Of a DNA stretch of 64,000 bases, positions 7,531-16,162 are shown one piece after another. Positions within the stretch are counted from its first letter, which is position 1; each line of letters opens with the position of its first letter. This DNA is from JBHHYU01 sp046757725 (GTDB taxonomy: Bacteria; Desulfobacterota; Binatia; UBA9968). Under the pieces are notes generated by a model. That model ran no database searches and had not been told where the DNA came from. It saw nothing but the letters and a program-made list of their open reading frames with translations. A program made the translations under genes and the position numbers. The stretch lies in NCBI GenBank assembly GCA_046757725.1, contig JBHHYU010000005.1:23670-87669 (forward strand), written 5' to 3'.

Positions 7531-8238
7531 GTGGAAGCCCGCTGGGGCGACTTGAAGGAGACACAGAGTATTTTGAGCTCAACACGGCACATTCCTATTT
7601 TTCCGTTGCCCAACGTCGTCCTTTTTCCCAAGGTTCATCTTCCTTTACATATTTTCGAGCCGCGCTACCGGCAGATGGTTAAAGATGCAATGATCGCTCA
7701 AGGGATGATCGGAATGGCGTTGTTGCGGGGAAACTGGACGAAGACCTATCATGAAAATCCGGAGATTTATTCCGTGGGGTGCATGGGAGAGATTGTTAAA
7801 GCTACACCTTTTCCTGACGGTCGATATAATATTGTTCTTTTCGGGGTGCAGGAGTTCATGATTCAGGAACATATTCTTGATGACACGCCTTATCGCCAGG
7901 CCAGGGTGGTGCTCCGAGAGGAGCCGGCGGCGTCGGAAAAGATCCTTCCAGGTTCGCTAAAAAAAGAAATCCTAGTTCTCCTGGGACGGGCGTTAGAAGA
8001 AAAAGAATCAGGTTTAATAAAGATTTTAGCAGACCCTTCTCTAGAGGGAACAACATGGTTAAACCTCTGTTGTTTTTCTCTCAATCTTCCAACTCTGGAA
8101 AAACAAAGTCTTCTCGAGGCCAAATCCCTAGAGGAGCGGGCGAACTATCTCCTGAATGTGCTTCATTTCAGAGTCGCCGAAAGGGTGACCCCTTTCCAAG
8201 GCCTTCTGGAGCCCAAAGGAGGAAAAACTCCCCATTAG
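7531..8238 (+). CDS. LON substrate-binding-domain protein (LonN-only)
   Basis: A stand-alone N-terminal domain of Lon protease. IPIFPLPNVVLFPKVHLPLH and IFEPRYRQMVKDAM are the signature, followed by YSVGCMGEIVK, and a helical C-terminal half ends near residue 220. There is no AAA+ or protease domain, so it is presumed to bind substrates or partners. Related bacterial proteins occur widely and their role is poorly defined. The start is uncertain: GTG 7531 is listed, but conservation begins around residue 20 and TTG 7573 sits 12 bases after GAAGGAG. Confidence 0.85.
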   Translation: MEARWGDLKETQSILSSTRHIPIFPLPNVVLFPKVHLPLHIFEPRYRQMVKDAMIAQGMIGMALLRGNWTKTYHENPEIYSVGCMGEIVKATPFPDGRYNIVLFGVQEFMIQEHILDDTPYRQARVVLREEPAASEKILPGSLKKEILVLLGRALEEKESGLIKILADPSLEGTTWLNLCCFSLNLPTLEKQSLLEAKSLEERANYLLNVLHFRVAERVTPFQGLLEPKGGKTPH

Positions 8239-8600
8239 GTATCCAGGGGAGCCCTGCCTGACCTCTCTTTCGCTGTGTAGAGAGTTCCACCTCTATACAG
8301 CAATGCCGCATTCCTACCGGATTTTAGTGAATATCGAGCTCTTTTCCTCCCCTCTCCATTAAAAAGTATGGTGCTCCTGTTAGACACAGGGGGCCCGCTC
8401 CTCAGTGGGAGCCGATAGACCTGTACTCCTCTGCCCATAAGCACTTAACCTGTGAGATTCATTTCCCTCAAGTCTCTTTAGAGTCGGCCGTCTCCCTCTC
8501 TTCGGAGCAGTCCCCCTGCGCCGTGCACCCATGCGTACGGTTCCGAGGGAGGAAACCTGGAGGTTTGAGGCACAGGGACGTGGGGGTTGGAGGCAGGCCC
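8239..8600. other. Gene-free stretch with several stem-loops
   Basis: No convincing coding frame. It holds a run of hairpins: an 11-bp stem at 8272-8282/8291-8301 (one G-U pair), CCTGT/ACAGG at 8376-8390, GCTCC/GGAGC at 8397-8412 and AAACCT/AGGTTT at 8553-8566. Around 8528-8547 a short hairpin ending in TACGGTTC resembles the 3' half of a group II intron domain V, but the upper stem is too short. The density of structure suggests a non-coding RNA or the decayed end of one, continuing into repeat copy A. Confidence 0.4.
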
Positions 8601-8727
8601 AGGCCGTTGGAGAGCTCAGCCGAAGGGGACGGGAGGGTAGCCGTCGAGGCACAGCCTTATTGACTCAGGCCGGAAGGTTTTCTCCTGAGGAACCACACTT
8701 CTTACGGTAGAGCTCTTTTTCCCTTGA
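8601..8727 (+). repeat. Copy A of the intergenic structured element
   Basis: Bases 8601-8696 align with the minus strand of 29241-29343 at 81 of 93 positions, with one 7-8 base length difference. Conserved pieces include GGAGAG, AAGGGGACGGGAG, CCGTC, CTTATTGACTCA, GCCGGA and TTTCTCCTGAGGAACCAC. Both copies can form a closing stem GGAGA/TCTCC and an inner stem GACGG/CCGTC with a variable loop, followed by a small 3' hairpin. It reads toward the PuuD-like gene and ends at a promoter. Confidence 0.75.
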
Positions 8728-8752
8728 CAACTAGGGGCTTACGTTAATATAA
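8724..8752 (+). promoter_or_regulatory. Sigma70-like promoter of the PuuD-like gene
   Basis: TTGACA (8724-8729), 17-base spacer, ATATAA (8747-8752), placed directly after the end of repeat copy A. Predicted start near 8759, about 65 bases before the ATG. Confidence 0.55.
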
Positions 8753-8823
8753 AAATCAACTTAGGCAGCAGGATTTACCCATCTCATAAGTTTGGCAAAG
8801 GCAAATTCTAAGGAGGGCGGATT

Positions 8824-9525
8824 ATGGAACTCTATCTATTCATATTGCGGTGGATTCATTTTCTAGCTGGCATTACCTGGATTGGGATTTTGTACTATTT
8901 CAATTTTATCCAAACGCCGTTTTTTGGAGAAACTGAAGCACCGGTGAGGAGCGCCGCGGTCCAAAAACTCGTGCCCCGGGCTCTCTGGTGGTTCCGATGG
9001 GGCGCGATGTTTACTCTCATAGCAGGGCTACTCATTTATCTTCAGAAAGTCCATGACCAGGGCGGGGCGGATTTTTATACGTCTTCCTATGGGCTGGCGA
9101 TCACAACCGGGGGTCTTATGGGAGTTCTCATGTGGGCCAATGTATGGATGGTGATCTGGCCGAAGCAACAGGTCGTGATCGCATCGGCCACCCAAGTAGC
9201 GCAGGGAGGGCAAGCTATTCCCGAGGCTGCCCCGTATGGTAAGAGGGCATCTCTAGCCTCCCGGACCAACACTCTTTTCTCCATTCCGATGCTTTTTTAC
9301 ATGGGTGCTGCGAGCCACTATAACCTAGTCGGGGCCGGCGCGACGGCAGGGTCCTCCGCCCTGATGCTTATTCTGGCAGCCGTGATCATAGTAGCAGTGG
9401 AGATCAATTGCCTCATCGGCACGGAGGGCGCAACAAAAAAGCCCTTGGGCTCCGTCTCCGGGACCATTTGGGCCGGGTTTATTCTTGCAGCCGTTCTCTA
9501 TTTACTCTTCTATCTAATTTTCTGA
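8824..9525 (+). CDS. PuuD-like (urate oxidase N-terminal domain family) membrane protein
   Basis: A 233-residue protein with five to six membrane helices. The start ILRWIHFLAGITWIGILYYFNF, with a conserved histidine and GITWIG, and the later LMWANVWMVIWPKQ are typical of the membrane domain of PuuD-type proteins. In PuuD this domain is followed by a cytochrome c domain; here it stands alone and a separate c-type cytochrome lies just downstream on the opposite strand. AAGGAGGGCGG before ATG 8824 is a strong ribosome binding site. Whether it acts on urate is doubtful, since no purine genes are near; a haem-binding oxidoreductase role is inference. Confidence 0.75.
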   Translation: MELYLFILRWIHFLAGITWIGILYYFNFIQTPFFGETEAPVRSAAVQKLVPRALWWFRWGAMFTLIAGLLIYLQKVHDQGGADFYTSSYGLAITTGGLMGVLMWANVWMVIWPKQQVVIASATQVAQGGQAIPEAAPYGKRASLASRTNTLFSIPMLFYMGAASHYNLVGAGATAGSSALMLILAAVIIVAVEINCLIGTEGATKKPLGSVSGTIWAGFILAAVLYLLFYLIF

Positions 9526-9532
9526 GATCTTT

Positions 9533-9877
9533 TCAGGGAGATGAATTGAGAAAAGCTGCAAGGTCAGGGATCGTAGACTTCAGATACGGCTTGGCACGCA
9601 TCAGCGAGCTTTTTCGTTTGGGGGAGTAGCCCGTAGGATAACCGGCCCGGAGAACCCTTGCCTCAATCAGAGTCTTTGAAGACCCTTTGATGGCGGGACC
9701 GGTCACTCCAGGCCTGGAGGGGTTTGTGTTGTGACACGTAGTGCAGTTTGCCAGGTAGACGCGTCTACCGCGGGCGGCATCCGGTGCCCGTGCCTTATCT
9801 GTCTGTGTCGTGGAATTTTTGGAGCACGCACTGAGAAAAATTACAAGGTACAATACAACTGGCCAACGTAAATGCAT
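9533..9877 (-). CDS. Monohaem cytochrome c lipoprotein
   Basis: A 114-residue exported protein. A short hydrophobic signal ends in the lipobox LSAC (residues 15-18), so it is expected to be lipid-anchored on the periplasmic side. The haem site is CTTCH, with GPAIKGSS after it and a candidate axial methionine in SSLMRAKPYL. Its haem would be attached by the ccm system encoded at 21-28 kb. It converges with the PuuD-like gene, the two ends being about 8 bases apart; together they have the two parts that PuuD carries in one chain, which may or may not be meaningful given opposite orientation. Confidence 0.88.
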   Translation of the reverse strand: MHLRWPVVLYLVIFLSACSKNSTTQTDKARAPDAARGRRVYLANCTTCHNTNPSRPGVTGPAIKGSSKTLIEARVLRAGYPTGYSPKRKSSLMRAKPYLKSTIPDLAAFLNSSP

Positions 9878-10113
9878 ATGAGTTAGTAATTTAAAGGGTA
9901 CTTAACTACAACGGGTTGAAAGTCTGCAATCTTCAACAGCGCCTAATCCTACCTCAGCTGATCTTTTTCTCTCCCTTAAAGATTTTGATCCGTCGCTAGC
10001 CCGTGTGTAGCACATTGGGAAACTACGGTTCTCCGTTGCCGTGGATTATTGGGGAATGGCACGCAATCGTTAGAGAAATTTCAGCAGCTATGATAAATAA
10101 AATGTATTAAAAA

Positions 10114-10201
10114 TGGTGCGAAAGGGGGGAATCGAACCCCCACGGGTGTTAGCCCACAGGATCCTGAATCCTGCGCGTCTACCAAGTTCCGCCACTTTCG
10201 C
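10114..10201 (-). tRNA. tRNA-Leu (anticodon CAG)
   Basis: Reading the minus strand from 10201: acceptor GCGAAAG pairs with CTTTCGC; D-arm contains GGTAGACGC; anticodon stem CAGGA/TCCTG with loop TTCAGGA gives anticodon CAG; a long class II variable arm (GGGCTAACACCC) follows; T-arm GGGGGTTCGATTCCCCC; discriminator A and encoded CCA (10114-10116). A T-rich stretch follows the 3' end. Confidence 0.97.
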
Positions 10202-10230
10202 ATCGAATGTAAAATGTTTCTAATGATATT

Positions 10231-10258
10231 ATCTTACTTGAGCTTCTCACTATGTCAA
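10231..10258 (-). promoter_or_regulatory. Promoter of tRNA-Leu
   Basis: On the minus strand: TTGACA (10258-10253), 16-base spacer, TAAGAT (10236-10231). The start of transcription would be about 22 bases before the tRNA 5' end. Confidence 0.5.
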
Positions 10259-10287
10259 GATAAGGAGTGAGCATCATCGATAGAGCC

Positions 10288-10824
10288 ATGGGGAAAATAC
10301 TTCTTATTGAACCGCAAAAGATCCTTCGACAGGCTATAACTCTCTCGCTTCATCCAGAACACGAGGTTGAAGCCGGAGACAACTTTGTGTCGGCCCGCTC
10401 GCGAGCCCTTGAGGGTTATGACCTTCTTATTGTCGACGGAGCCGCACTAAGGGAAAACGATCAATTGACTGCGGAATTCTCCCGTGCCATTAGAAAGTGT
10501 AAAACACCGACCCTGTGGTTGGAGGACAAAGAGACTTCGCATTTGCCTACGGGTGGAAAACTGATTGTCATGAAAAAACCCATTGATCGGGAGGTATTCC
10601 AATCAGCCTTGGGTAGACTCATTTCTTCCCAACGGGTTTCCCGGAAAACATCGCGATCTTCGGCAAAAGGGGGCACTAAGGGCGAGAAGCCCGAGGTGGT
10701 GCATAAGAAAAAAACGGAGGGAGCTTCACCTCAGGAGGCTTTTCAGTTTATTGATCTGGTGGATGTTGTGCAAGAACAGCCCGTATCCAGCGAAAAAAAA
10801 ACACCACCCAAAAAGTCGAAGTAA
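10288..10824 (+). CDS. Response-regulator receiver-like protein with basic tail
   Basis: 178 residues from ATG 10288 (a GTG at 10267 is in frame). Residues 1-100 look like a receiver domain: KILLIEPQKILRQAI, then YDLLIVDGAAL, where the aspartate is at the usual phospho-acceptor position, then LIVMKKPID with the conserved lysine. The acidic pair after beta-1 is reduced to IEP, so phosphorylation may be lost. The remaining 75 residues are lysine- and serine-rich and probably disordered. No output domain and no kinase nearby. It stops four bases before valS and is probably translated with it. Function unknown. Confidence 0.7.
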   Translation: MGKILLIEPQKILRQAITLSLHPEHEVEAGDNFVSARSRALEGYDLLIVDGAALRENDQLTAEFSRAIRKCKTPTLWLEDKETSHLPTGGKLIVMKKPIDREVFQSALGRLISSQRVSRKTSRSSAKGGTKGEKPEVVHKKKTEGASPQEAFQFIDLVDVVQEQPVSSEKKTPPKKSK

Positions 10825-10828
10825 CGTG

Positions 10829-13609
10829 ATGACCGGGCAATTGGAAAAAACATATTCGCATAAGGAGATCGAGAAGAAATGGTATACCTACTGGTCTGAT
10901 CTGGGTTGCTTTCGCCCCTCCGATTCAAACACAACCCATTTTTCTATGGTTATCCCACCTCCCAATGTCACCGGGTCGCTGCATATGGGACATGCCCTCA
11001 ATAATACCCTCCAGGACATCTTGTGCCGTTACAAAAGGATGGATGGTTGTAGTGTCCTCTGGGTGCCGGGAACCGACCACGCGGGCATTGCGACTCAGAA
11101 TGTAGTAGAGCGGCAGCTTGGAAAGGAGGGACTCACGCGGGTCCAACTGGGACGGGAGCGGTTCATTGAACGCGTCTGGGCTTGGCGGCAAAATACGGGG
11201 TCCACTATTCTGCAACAACTCAGGGCTCTTGGGGTTTCTTGCGATTGGAGTCGTGAGCGCTTCACCATGGACGAAACGCTGTGCCTGGCTGTCCGGGAAG
11301 CCTTTGTCCGTCTTTGGGAAGATAGACTCCTATATCGGGCGGAGCGCTTGATCAATTGGTGTCCCCGCTGTAAGACGGCGTTAGCCGATATTGAAGTGCT
11401 TCACGAAGAGAAAGACGGTCACCTCTGGTATATCCGCTATCCCTTAGTAGATATACCGTCTAAAAGTCTGGTAGTTGCAACGACCCGGCCTGAAACGATG
11501 CTCGGTGATACCGCCGTAGCAGTTAATCCAAAGGACCAGCGTTATCTTGGCTTCGTTGGCAGGAAGATTCGTCTTCCCATCGTTGGGCGGGAGATCCCCG
11601 TGATATCGGATCCCTTTGTAGACGAGGGCTTCGGCACGGGTGCGCTAAAAATTACGCCAGGGCATGATTTTAATGACTTCGAAATTGGGGAACGGCATGG
11701 TCTCGATAAGATCAATATTTTTAACGATGCGGCACAGATTGACATGTCGTCGTTGCTGAATGAGCTGGGTGAAGAACCCGCTTGGCTCAAGCCTTTCCGT
11801 TTCAGAGACCGGTATGACGCTCGGCGACTTGTGGAGGAAGAGCTGAGAGAGACAGGGTTCCTCGCCAAAGTCGAGGACTATCGCCATACTCTGGGCCGGT
11901 GTTATCGTTGCCATACGGTGATCGAGCCCTACCTAACCCCTCAGTGGTTCGTCAGAATAAAACCCTTGGCCGAACCGGCGATCCGTTCGGTACGCGAGGG
12001 AAAGATCAGGATCATTCCCGAGGGATGGGCCAACTCTTACTTTGCATGGATGGAGAATATTAAGGATTGGTGTGTTTCACGCCAGATATGGTGGGGTCAT
12101 CAAATACCGGCGTGGTATTGCAAGACCTGTGATGCGGATCATATTCTTCAGACCCGCCCTGGAGAGTTCGTCATGACTCGGGAGGCCAGCCCCATCGTGC
12201 AACGAGGAGCCCCAACGCAGTGCGCAAAATGTGGGGGAGATTCTTTTATTCACGATCCTGACGTGCTCGACACATGGTTTTCTTCCGCCCTGTGGCCGTT
12301 TTCAACTCTGGGTTGGCCGGAGAAGACTAAAGACCTAAAAGCCTTCTATCCCACCTCGGTGCTCGTGACAGGGTTTGACATCCTCTTTTTCTGGGTTGCA
12401 CGGATGATAATGATGGGACTTAAGTTCATGAAAGATATTCCGTTCCGAGATGTCTATATCCATGCCCTGGTGCGGGATCAAGAGGGGCAGAAGATGTCCA
12501 AGTCCAAGGGCAATGTCATTGATCCGCTTGAGGTCATCAACCGGTACGGGACCGATGCCTTTCGCTTCACCTTAGCCTCACTTGCGGCGATGGGGCGGGA
12601 TGTGAAACTCGCACAAGAGCGCATTGCAGGGTACCAGAATTTTGTGAACAAACTCTGGAACGCCGCCCGCTTTGTCATCATGAACATCAGCGAAGAGTTG
12701 CAAAGCAGAAAGCAATCGACGTCTGATGAAGTACTCGTGTTGCAGGAAGAAAACCTCAATATGGCGGATCGGTGGATCCTGTCCTGCCTGGCCGGTACTA
12801 TTGAGAAGACCAGAATGGCGATCGAGTCCTACCGTTTCAACGAGTTCGCCCAGCATCTCTACCAGTTCACCTGGCATGAGTTCTGTGACTGGTACATAGA
12901 AATGAGCAAACTCTCTCTCAATGGAACCCTAGGTGACGACCCGGTGAAGACCCAGCGGGTCCTGCGTGGGGTCTTGGAGAAGATTCTTCTGATGCTCCAT
13001 CCAGTGATTCCGTTCGTGACGGAGGAGATATGGCAGGTCCTAACTAAAACCAATAGGAGTATTATGCTGCAAACCTATCCCCACGCCGTTTCTTATTGGA
13101 GGCAGCCGGGGGTAGAGAAAACCATGGGTTTCTTCATCGAGGTGGCCCGAGCCGTAAGGAACCTGCGCGCGGAAATAAACTGTCCCCCTTCCAAAGAGGT
13201 ACAGGTGGTTTTCTTCGGGTTAGAAAAGGATCTTGCCCTGCTTCGATCCCTTGAACCGTACCTTCGTGCACTTGCCCGGGTGCATTCCCTGGAATACCTT
13301 GCCTCTGGTGCAAGGCCAAGGGGGGCTACTACCGCGGTGGTGGGGGCCACTGAGATCTACCTTCCTCTGAGCGGCTTGGTGAATTTACAAGAAGAAGCGG
13401 AGCGGCTTATGACACGGATCGGGAAAGTAGAGGCAGAGTTGGCTCGGGGACAGAAGAAACTCGCTAATAAACAGTTTGTTGCTAAGGCTAAAGAAGAGGT
13501 CATCCAGAGGGAGAAAGGCAAAACGGAAGAGTGTGAGGCTAAGCTCCGGACGCTCAACCGCAGCCTGGAAAGGATCCAGGAAATTCGGCAAACCGGAGAG
13601 GAGTCATAG
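10829..13609 (+). CDS. valS: Valyl-tRNA synthetase
   Basis: A class I aminoacyl-tRNA synthetase charging tRNA-Val, 926 residues. HIGH motif as HMGH in TGSLHMGHALNN (residues 52-55); editing domain in the middle (TTRPETMLGDTAVAVNP and DFNDFEIG regions); KMSKS as QKMSKSKGN near residue 555; anticodon-binding domain with WHEFCDWYIE; C-terminal coiled coil (LQEEAERLMTRIGKVEAEL onward), typical of bacterial ValRS. The ATG at 10829 is chosen; the frame stays open upstream through the preceding gene, but that part is not conserved. First of a tight run valS-nadC-birA-coaX-fusA-like. Confidence 0.97.
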   Translation: MTGQLEKTYSHKEIEKKWYTYWSDLGCFRPSDSNTTHFSMVIPPPNVTGSLHMGHALNNTLQDILCRYKRMDGCSVLWVPGTDHAGIATQNVVERQLGKEGLTRVQLGRERFIERVWAWRQNTGSTILQQLRALGVSCDWSRERFTMDETLCLAVREAFVRLWEDRLLYRAERLINWCPRCKTALADIEVLHEEKDGHLWYIRYPLVDIPSKSLVVATTRPETMLGDTAVAVNPKDQRYLGFVGRKIRLPIVGREIPVISDPFVDEGFGTGALKITPGHDFNDFEIGERHGLDKINIFNDAAQIDMSSLLNELGEEPAWLKPFRFRDRYDARRLVEEELRETGFLAKVEDYRHTLGRCYRCHTVIEPYLTPQWFVRIKPLAEPAIRSVREGKIRIIPEGWANSYFAWMENIKDWCVSRQIWWGHQIPAWYCKTCDADHILQTRPGEFVMTREASPIVQRGAPTQCAKCGGDSFIHDPDVLDTWFSSALWPFSTLGWPEKTKDLKAFYPTSVLVTGFDILFFWVARMIMMGLKFMKDIPFRDVYIHALVRDQEGQKMSKSKGNVIDPLEVINRYGTDAFRFTLASLAAMGRDVKLAQERIAGYQNFVNKLWNAARFVIMNISEELQSRKQSTSDEVLVLQEENLNMADRWILSCLAGTIEKTRMAIESYRFNEFAQHLYQFTWHEFCDWYIEMSKLSLNGTLGDDPVKTQRVLRGVLEKILLMLHPVIPFVTEEIWQVLTKTNRSIMLQTYPHAVSYWRQPGVEKTMGFFIEVARAVRNLRAEINCPPSKEVQVVFFGLEKDLALLRSLEPYLRALARVHSLEYLASGARPRGATTAVVGATEIYLPLSGLVNLQEEAERLMTRIGKVEAELARGQKKLANKQFVAKAKEEVIQREKGKTEECEAKLRTLNRSLERIQEIRQTGEES

Positions 13610-13611
13610 CG

Positions 13612-14472
13612 ATGGATGTTCCAATCACACCACAGATTCGTCAGCTGCTCAGGAGTTCTCTGGAAGAGGACATTGGCGCAGGGGACATCACAACACTTTG
13701 CACGATTACTCCCGACTCCCAAGGAACAGGTTTTTTTCGAGCCAAACGCGATGGTGTCCTAGCGGGAGTATTTCTGTTAAGCGAGATCTTTAAACTTCTG
13801 GATAGCGACGCCAAGGTTAATTGCCTCTGTCGCGACGGGGAACTGACGGAACGAGGAACGGTTGTAGCTGAAGTAAACGGTCCAGTAAGGGCGCTGCTTA
13901 TGGGGGAGAGGACAGCCCTTAACTTTCTCCAGCGTCTCTCGGGAACGGCCACTTTAACCCGCGAATATGTCGACGCTGTCAAAGAGTTTCCCTGCAAGAT
14001 TATCGATACTCGGAAAACCACTCCCGGTTTTCGTACTCTGGAAAAATACGCAGTGCGGATGGGGGGTGGTATGAACCACAGGCTTGGTCTTTTTGACGCG
14101 GGTTTAGTCAAGGACAACCACATTGCTGCCTCCGGATCCATAGCAGCAGCCGTCGACAGCATACGGCGCCAAGCCCCTTTTATGGCTAGGATCGAGGTGG
14201 AATGCTCAGAATTAAAACAGGTGCAAGAAGCCCTCGAGTCCGGCGCCGATGTAGTTATGCTGGACAATATGGGAACTGAGATGATGACTGAGGCCGTACG
14301 CCTCGTCAATAAAAGGATATGGGTTGAGGCATCAGGAGGCATTACCCTGGCACGGTTACGTGAGGTGGCTGCCACAGGGGTAGATTTTATTTCCGTGGGT
14401 GCCCTGACACACTCTGCGCCGGCAGTGGATTTTAACATGAAAATAAGCCTACCGGACCTACAAGGTGGATAG
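13612..14472 (+). CDS. nadC: Nicotinate-nucleotide (quinolinate) pyrophosphorylase
   Basis: Quinolinate phosphoribosyltransferase of de novo NAD synthesis: quinolinate plus PRPP gives nicotinate mononucleotide. 286 residues, normal length. LNFLQRLSGTAT, IIDTRKTTPGFR, EKYAVRMGGGMNHR and GLVKDNHI are the family blocks; VVMLDN and EASGGITL form the C-terminal phosphate site. GAGGAG precedes ATG 13612, two bases after valS ends. nadA and nadB are not in the window. Confidence 0.97.
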   Translation: MDVPITPQIRQLLRSSLEEDIGAGDITTLCTITPDSQGTGFFRAKRDGVLAGVFLLSEIFKLLDSDAKVNCLCRDGELTERGTVVAEVNGPVRALLMGERTALNFLQRLSGTATLTREYVDAVKEFPCKIIDTRKTTPGFRTLEKYAVRMGGGMNHRLGLFDAGLVKDNHIAASGSIAAAVDSIRRQAPFMARIEVECSELKQVQEALESGADVVMLDNMGTEMMTEAVRLVNKRIWVEASGGITLARLREVAATGVDFISVGALTHSAPAVDFNMKISLPDLQGG

Positions 14473-15307
14473 AGGTTTCAAGACAAAAAGAGATGAAACC
14501 ATAGGACCGTTCGGCGCCCCTCTCGAACCCGATAAGATTCAGAAGGGCTTACTGACGGCGCGGCTCGGAAACAGGATCCATTATCTTCTACAGACTGATT
14601 CCACAAACGCCTATGCCCGTAAACTGGCCCAAGAAGGTGCAGTCGAAGGAGAGGTCGTCATTGCCGAAGCGCAGGTTGCAGGCAAGGGCCGTATGGGACG
14701 GAGTTGGGTTTCGCCCCCCGGAGTCAACCTTTATCTTTCTGTCATACTGCGCCCTCGACTTTCTCCAGTCCATGCCCCTCAACTCACTCTAATGGCCGCA
14801 GTGGCCCTGGCAGAAACGGTATGGTCATTCATTTCCTTTCCCCCGGAAATCAAGTGGCCTAACGATATCCTTGTTGGAGGAAAAAAATTGGCCGGGATCT
14901 TGGCGGAATCTTCCTGCGAAACCCACAAGATACTTTTTGTTGTAGTAGGAATCGGGGTCAACCTGAACTATCTACCGGAACGGATGCCAGCAGCAATTAA
15001 GCAAAGTGCTACCTCCATTATGGCTCTGATGCAGATGCCCGTAGATCGTATCGCATTCACCCGCCGCTTGATTCAAGACCTCGACCAGTGCTATGGGGAT
15101 CTTGAGGCAAAAGGCTTTGCTTCAGTCGCCCCTCGTTGGGAGAGCTTCTGCCGGCTTAAAGGGCAAAAGGTCAGGGTGACAATGATCGATCGGTCTATAA
15201 TTGGAAAAGCCATGGGGATTGACGATGACGGGGCTCTGATCTTGAAAGACGAGGGTGGAGCCCGACATAAGATACTGGTAGGGGACGTAATCCCCATTGA
15301 TAGATAA
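14465..15307 (+). CDS. birA: Biotin--[acetyl-CoA carboxylase] ligase
   Basis: Activates biotin as biotinyl-AMP and attaches it to biotin carboxyl carrier protein. QTDSTN, the biotinyl-AMP loop GKGRMGRSWVSP and EIKWPNDILV are clear, with the SH3-like C-terminal domain after about residue 230. The N-terminus is only about 40 residues before the catalytic domain and has no helix-turn-helix, so it is the monofunctional class and unlikely to repress biotin genes. It starts at GTG 14465, overlapping nadC by 8 bases. Confidence 0.94.
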   Translation: MDRGFKTKRDETIGPFGAPLEPDKIQKGLLTARLGNRIHYLLQTDSTNAYARKLAQEGAVEGEVVIAEAQVAGKGRMGRSWVSPPGVNLYLSVILRPRLSPVHAPQLTLMAAVALAETVWSFISFPPEIKWPNDILVGGKKLAGILAESSCETHKILFVVVGIGVNLNYLPERMPAAIKQSATSIMALMQMPVDRIAFTRRLIQDLDQCYGDLEAKGFASVAPRWESFCRLKGQKVRVTMIDRSIIGKAMGIDDDGALILKDEGGARHKILVGDVIPIDR

Positions 15308-15319
15308 CGGTCCATAGCT

Positions 15320-16162
15320 ATGCTACTGGCCATCGATATCGGCAATACCAATATCGTCTTAGGAGTCTACAAGGGAGCGAACCTTGTCGCTCATTGGAGA
15401 CTCCTGACACAGGCCGAGCGAACCGCCGATGAATATGGCATCTTGATACTCCAGCTTGCCTCTTCTCAGGGAATCAGCCCGAATCAGATATCCGCCATCT
15501 GTGTTTCCTGCGTGGTTCCCCCCATGCAGGGTGTAGCCGAAGAACTTGGTGTAAGGTTTTTCGGCCTCCATCCTTTTTTGCTGGGGCCGGGTGTTAAGAC
15601 AGGCATGCCGGTCCTCTACGATAGCCCCAAGGACGTAGGAACCGACCGGATTGTTAACAGCGTGGCCGCCTATGAGAAGTGCCATGACTCCTGCATCGTC
15701 GTGGATTTTGGAACGGCCACCACCTTTGATGTCGTCTCTAAGAAAGGAGAATACCTGGGGGGTTCTATTGCCCCGGGCTTGCTTATTTCGGTAGAGGCCC
15801 TCTTCCAGAGAGCATCCAAACTTCCCCGGGTAGAGATCGTTAAGCCCAAAGAGGTTGTTGGGAAAAACACGGTCCATTCCATTCAGGCAGGGATTTTTTA
15901 CGGTTATGTAGCCCTCGTTGATGGGATTGTCGAGCGAATCCGGCAGGAAAACCGGGTACGAGCTCGGGTGATTGCTACCGGGGGGTTGGCTCCGCTCATC
16001 GCATCTGACTCCCGCACCATTGATGAAGTAGATAAGTTGCTCACCCTGGAAGGGCTGCGCATCATTTATGAAAGAAACATGGTTCGAGGTTCAAAAAAGA
16101 GGGCGGAAAATAAATCAAGGGGGGGCAGATATGGCAAGGGCAGATTTAGAAAAACTGCGTAA
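15320..16162 (+). CDS. coaX: Type III pantothenate kinase
   Basis: First step of coenzyme A synthesis, pantothenate to 4'-phosphopantothenate. LLAIDIGNTNIVLGVY is the phosphate-1 loop of the ASKHA fold; VGTDRIVN and CIVVDFGTATTFDVV follow, and GGSIAPGL is the substrate region. 280 residues; the last 20 are very basic (KKRAENKSRGGRYGKGR) and extend past the family norm, overlapping the start of the next gene by 32 bases. The birA-coaX pairing is common in bacteria. Confidence 0.95.
   Translation: MLLAIDIGNTNIVLGVYKGANLVAHWRLLTQAERTADEYGILILQLASSQGISPNQISAICVSCVVPPMQGVAEELGVRFFGLHPFLLGPGVKTGMPVLYDSPKDVGTDRIVNSVAAYEKCHDSCIVVDFGTATTFDVVSKKGEYLGGSIAPGLLISVEALFQRASKLPRVEIVKPKEVVGKNTVHSIQAGIFYGYVALVDGIVERIRQENRVRARVIATGGLAPLIASDSRTIDEVDKLLTLEGLRIIYERNMVRGSKKRAENKSRGGRYGKGRFRKTA

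Noticed and set aside
8528..8565. Group II intron domain V-like hairpin
   Set aside because: Only the 3' strand TACGGTTC and one side of the lower stem fit. The upper stem is about 8 bases too short, the GNRA loop is missing and no reverse transcriptase gene is nearby.
10583..10828. Upstream extension of the valS frame (82 codons)
   Set aside because: It overlaps the receiver-like gene in another frame and is not like ValRS N-termini; ATG 10829 begins at the usual place.
13641..14438. 265-codon open frame on the minus strand
   Set aside because: Lies exactly opposite nadC, which has full family motifs and a ribosome binding site; the opposite frame has no recognisable motif.
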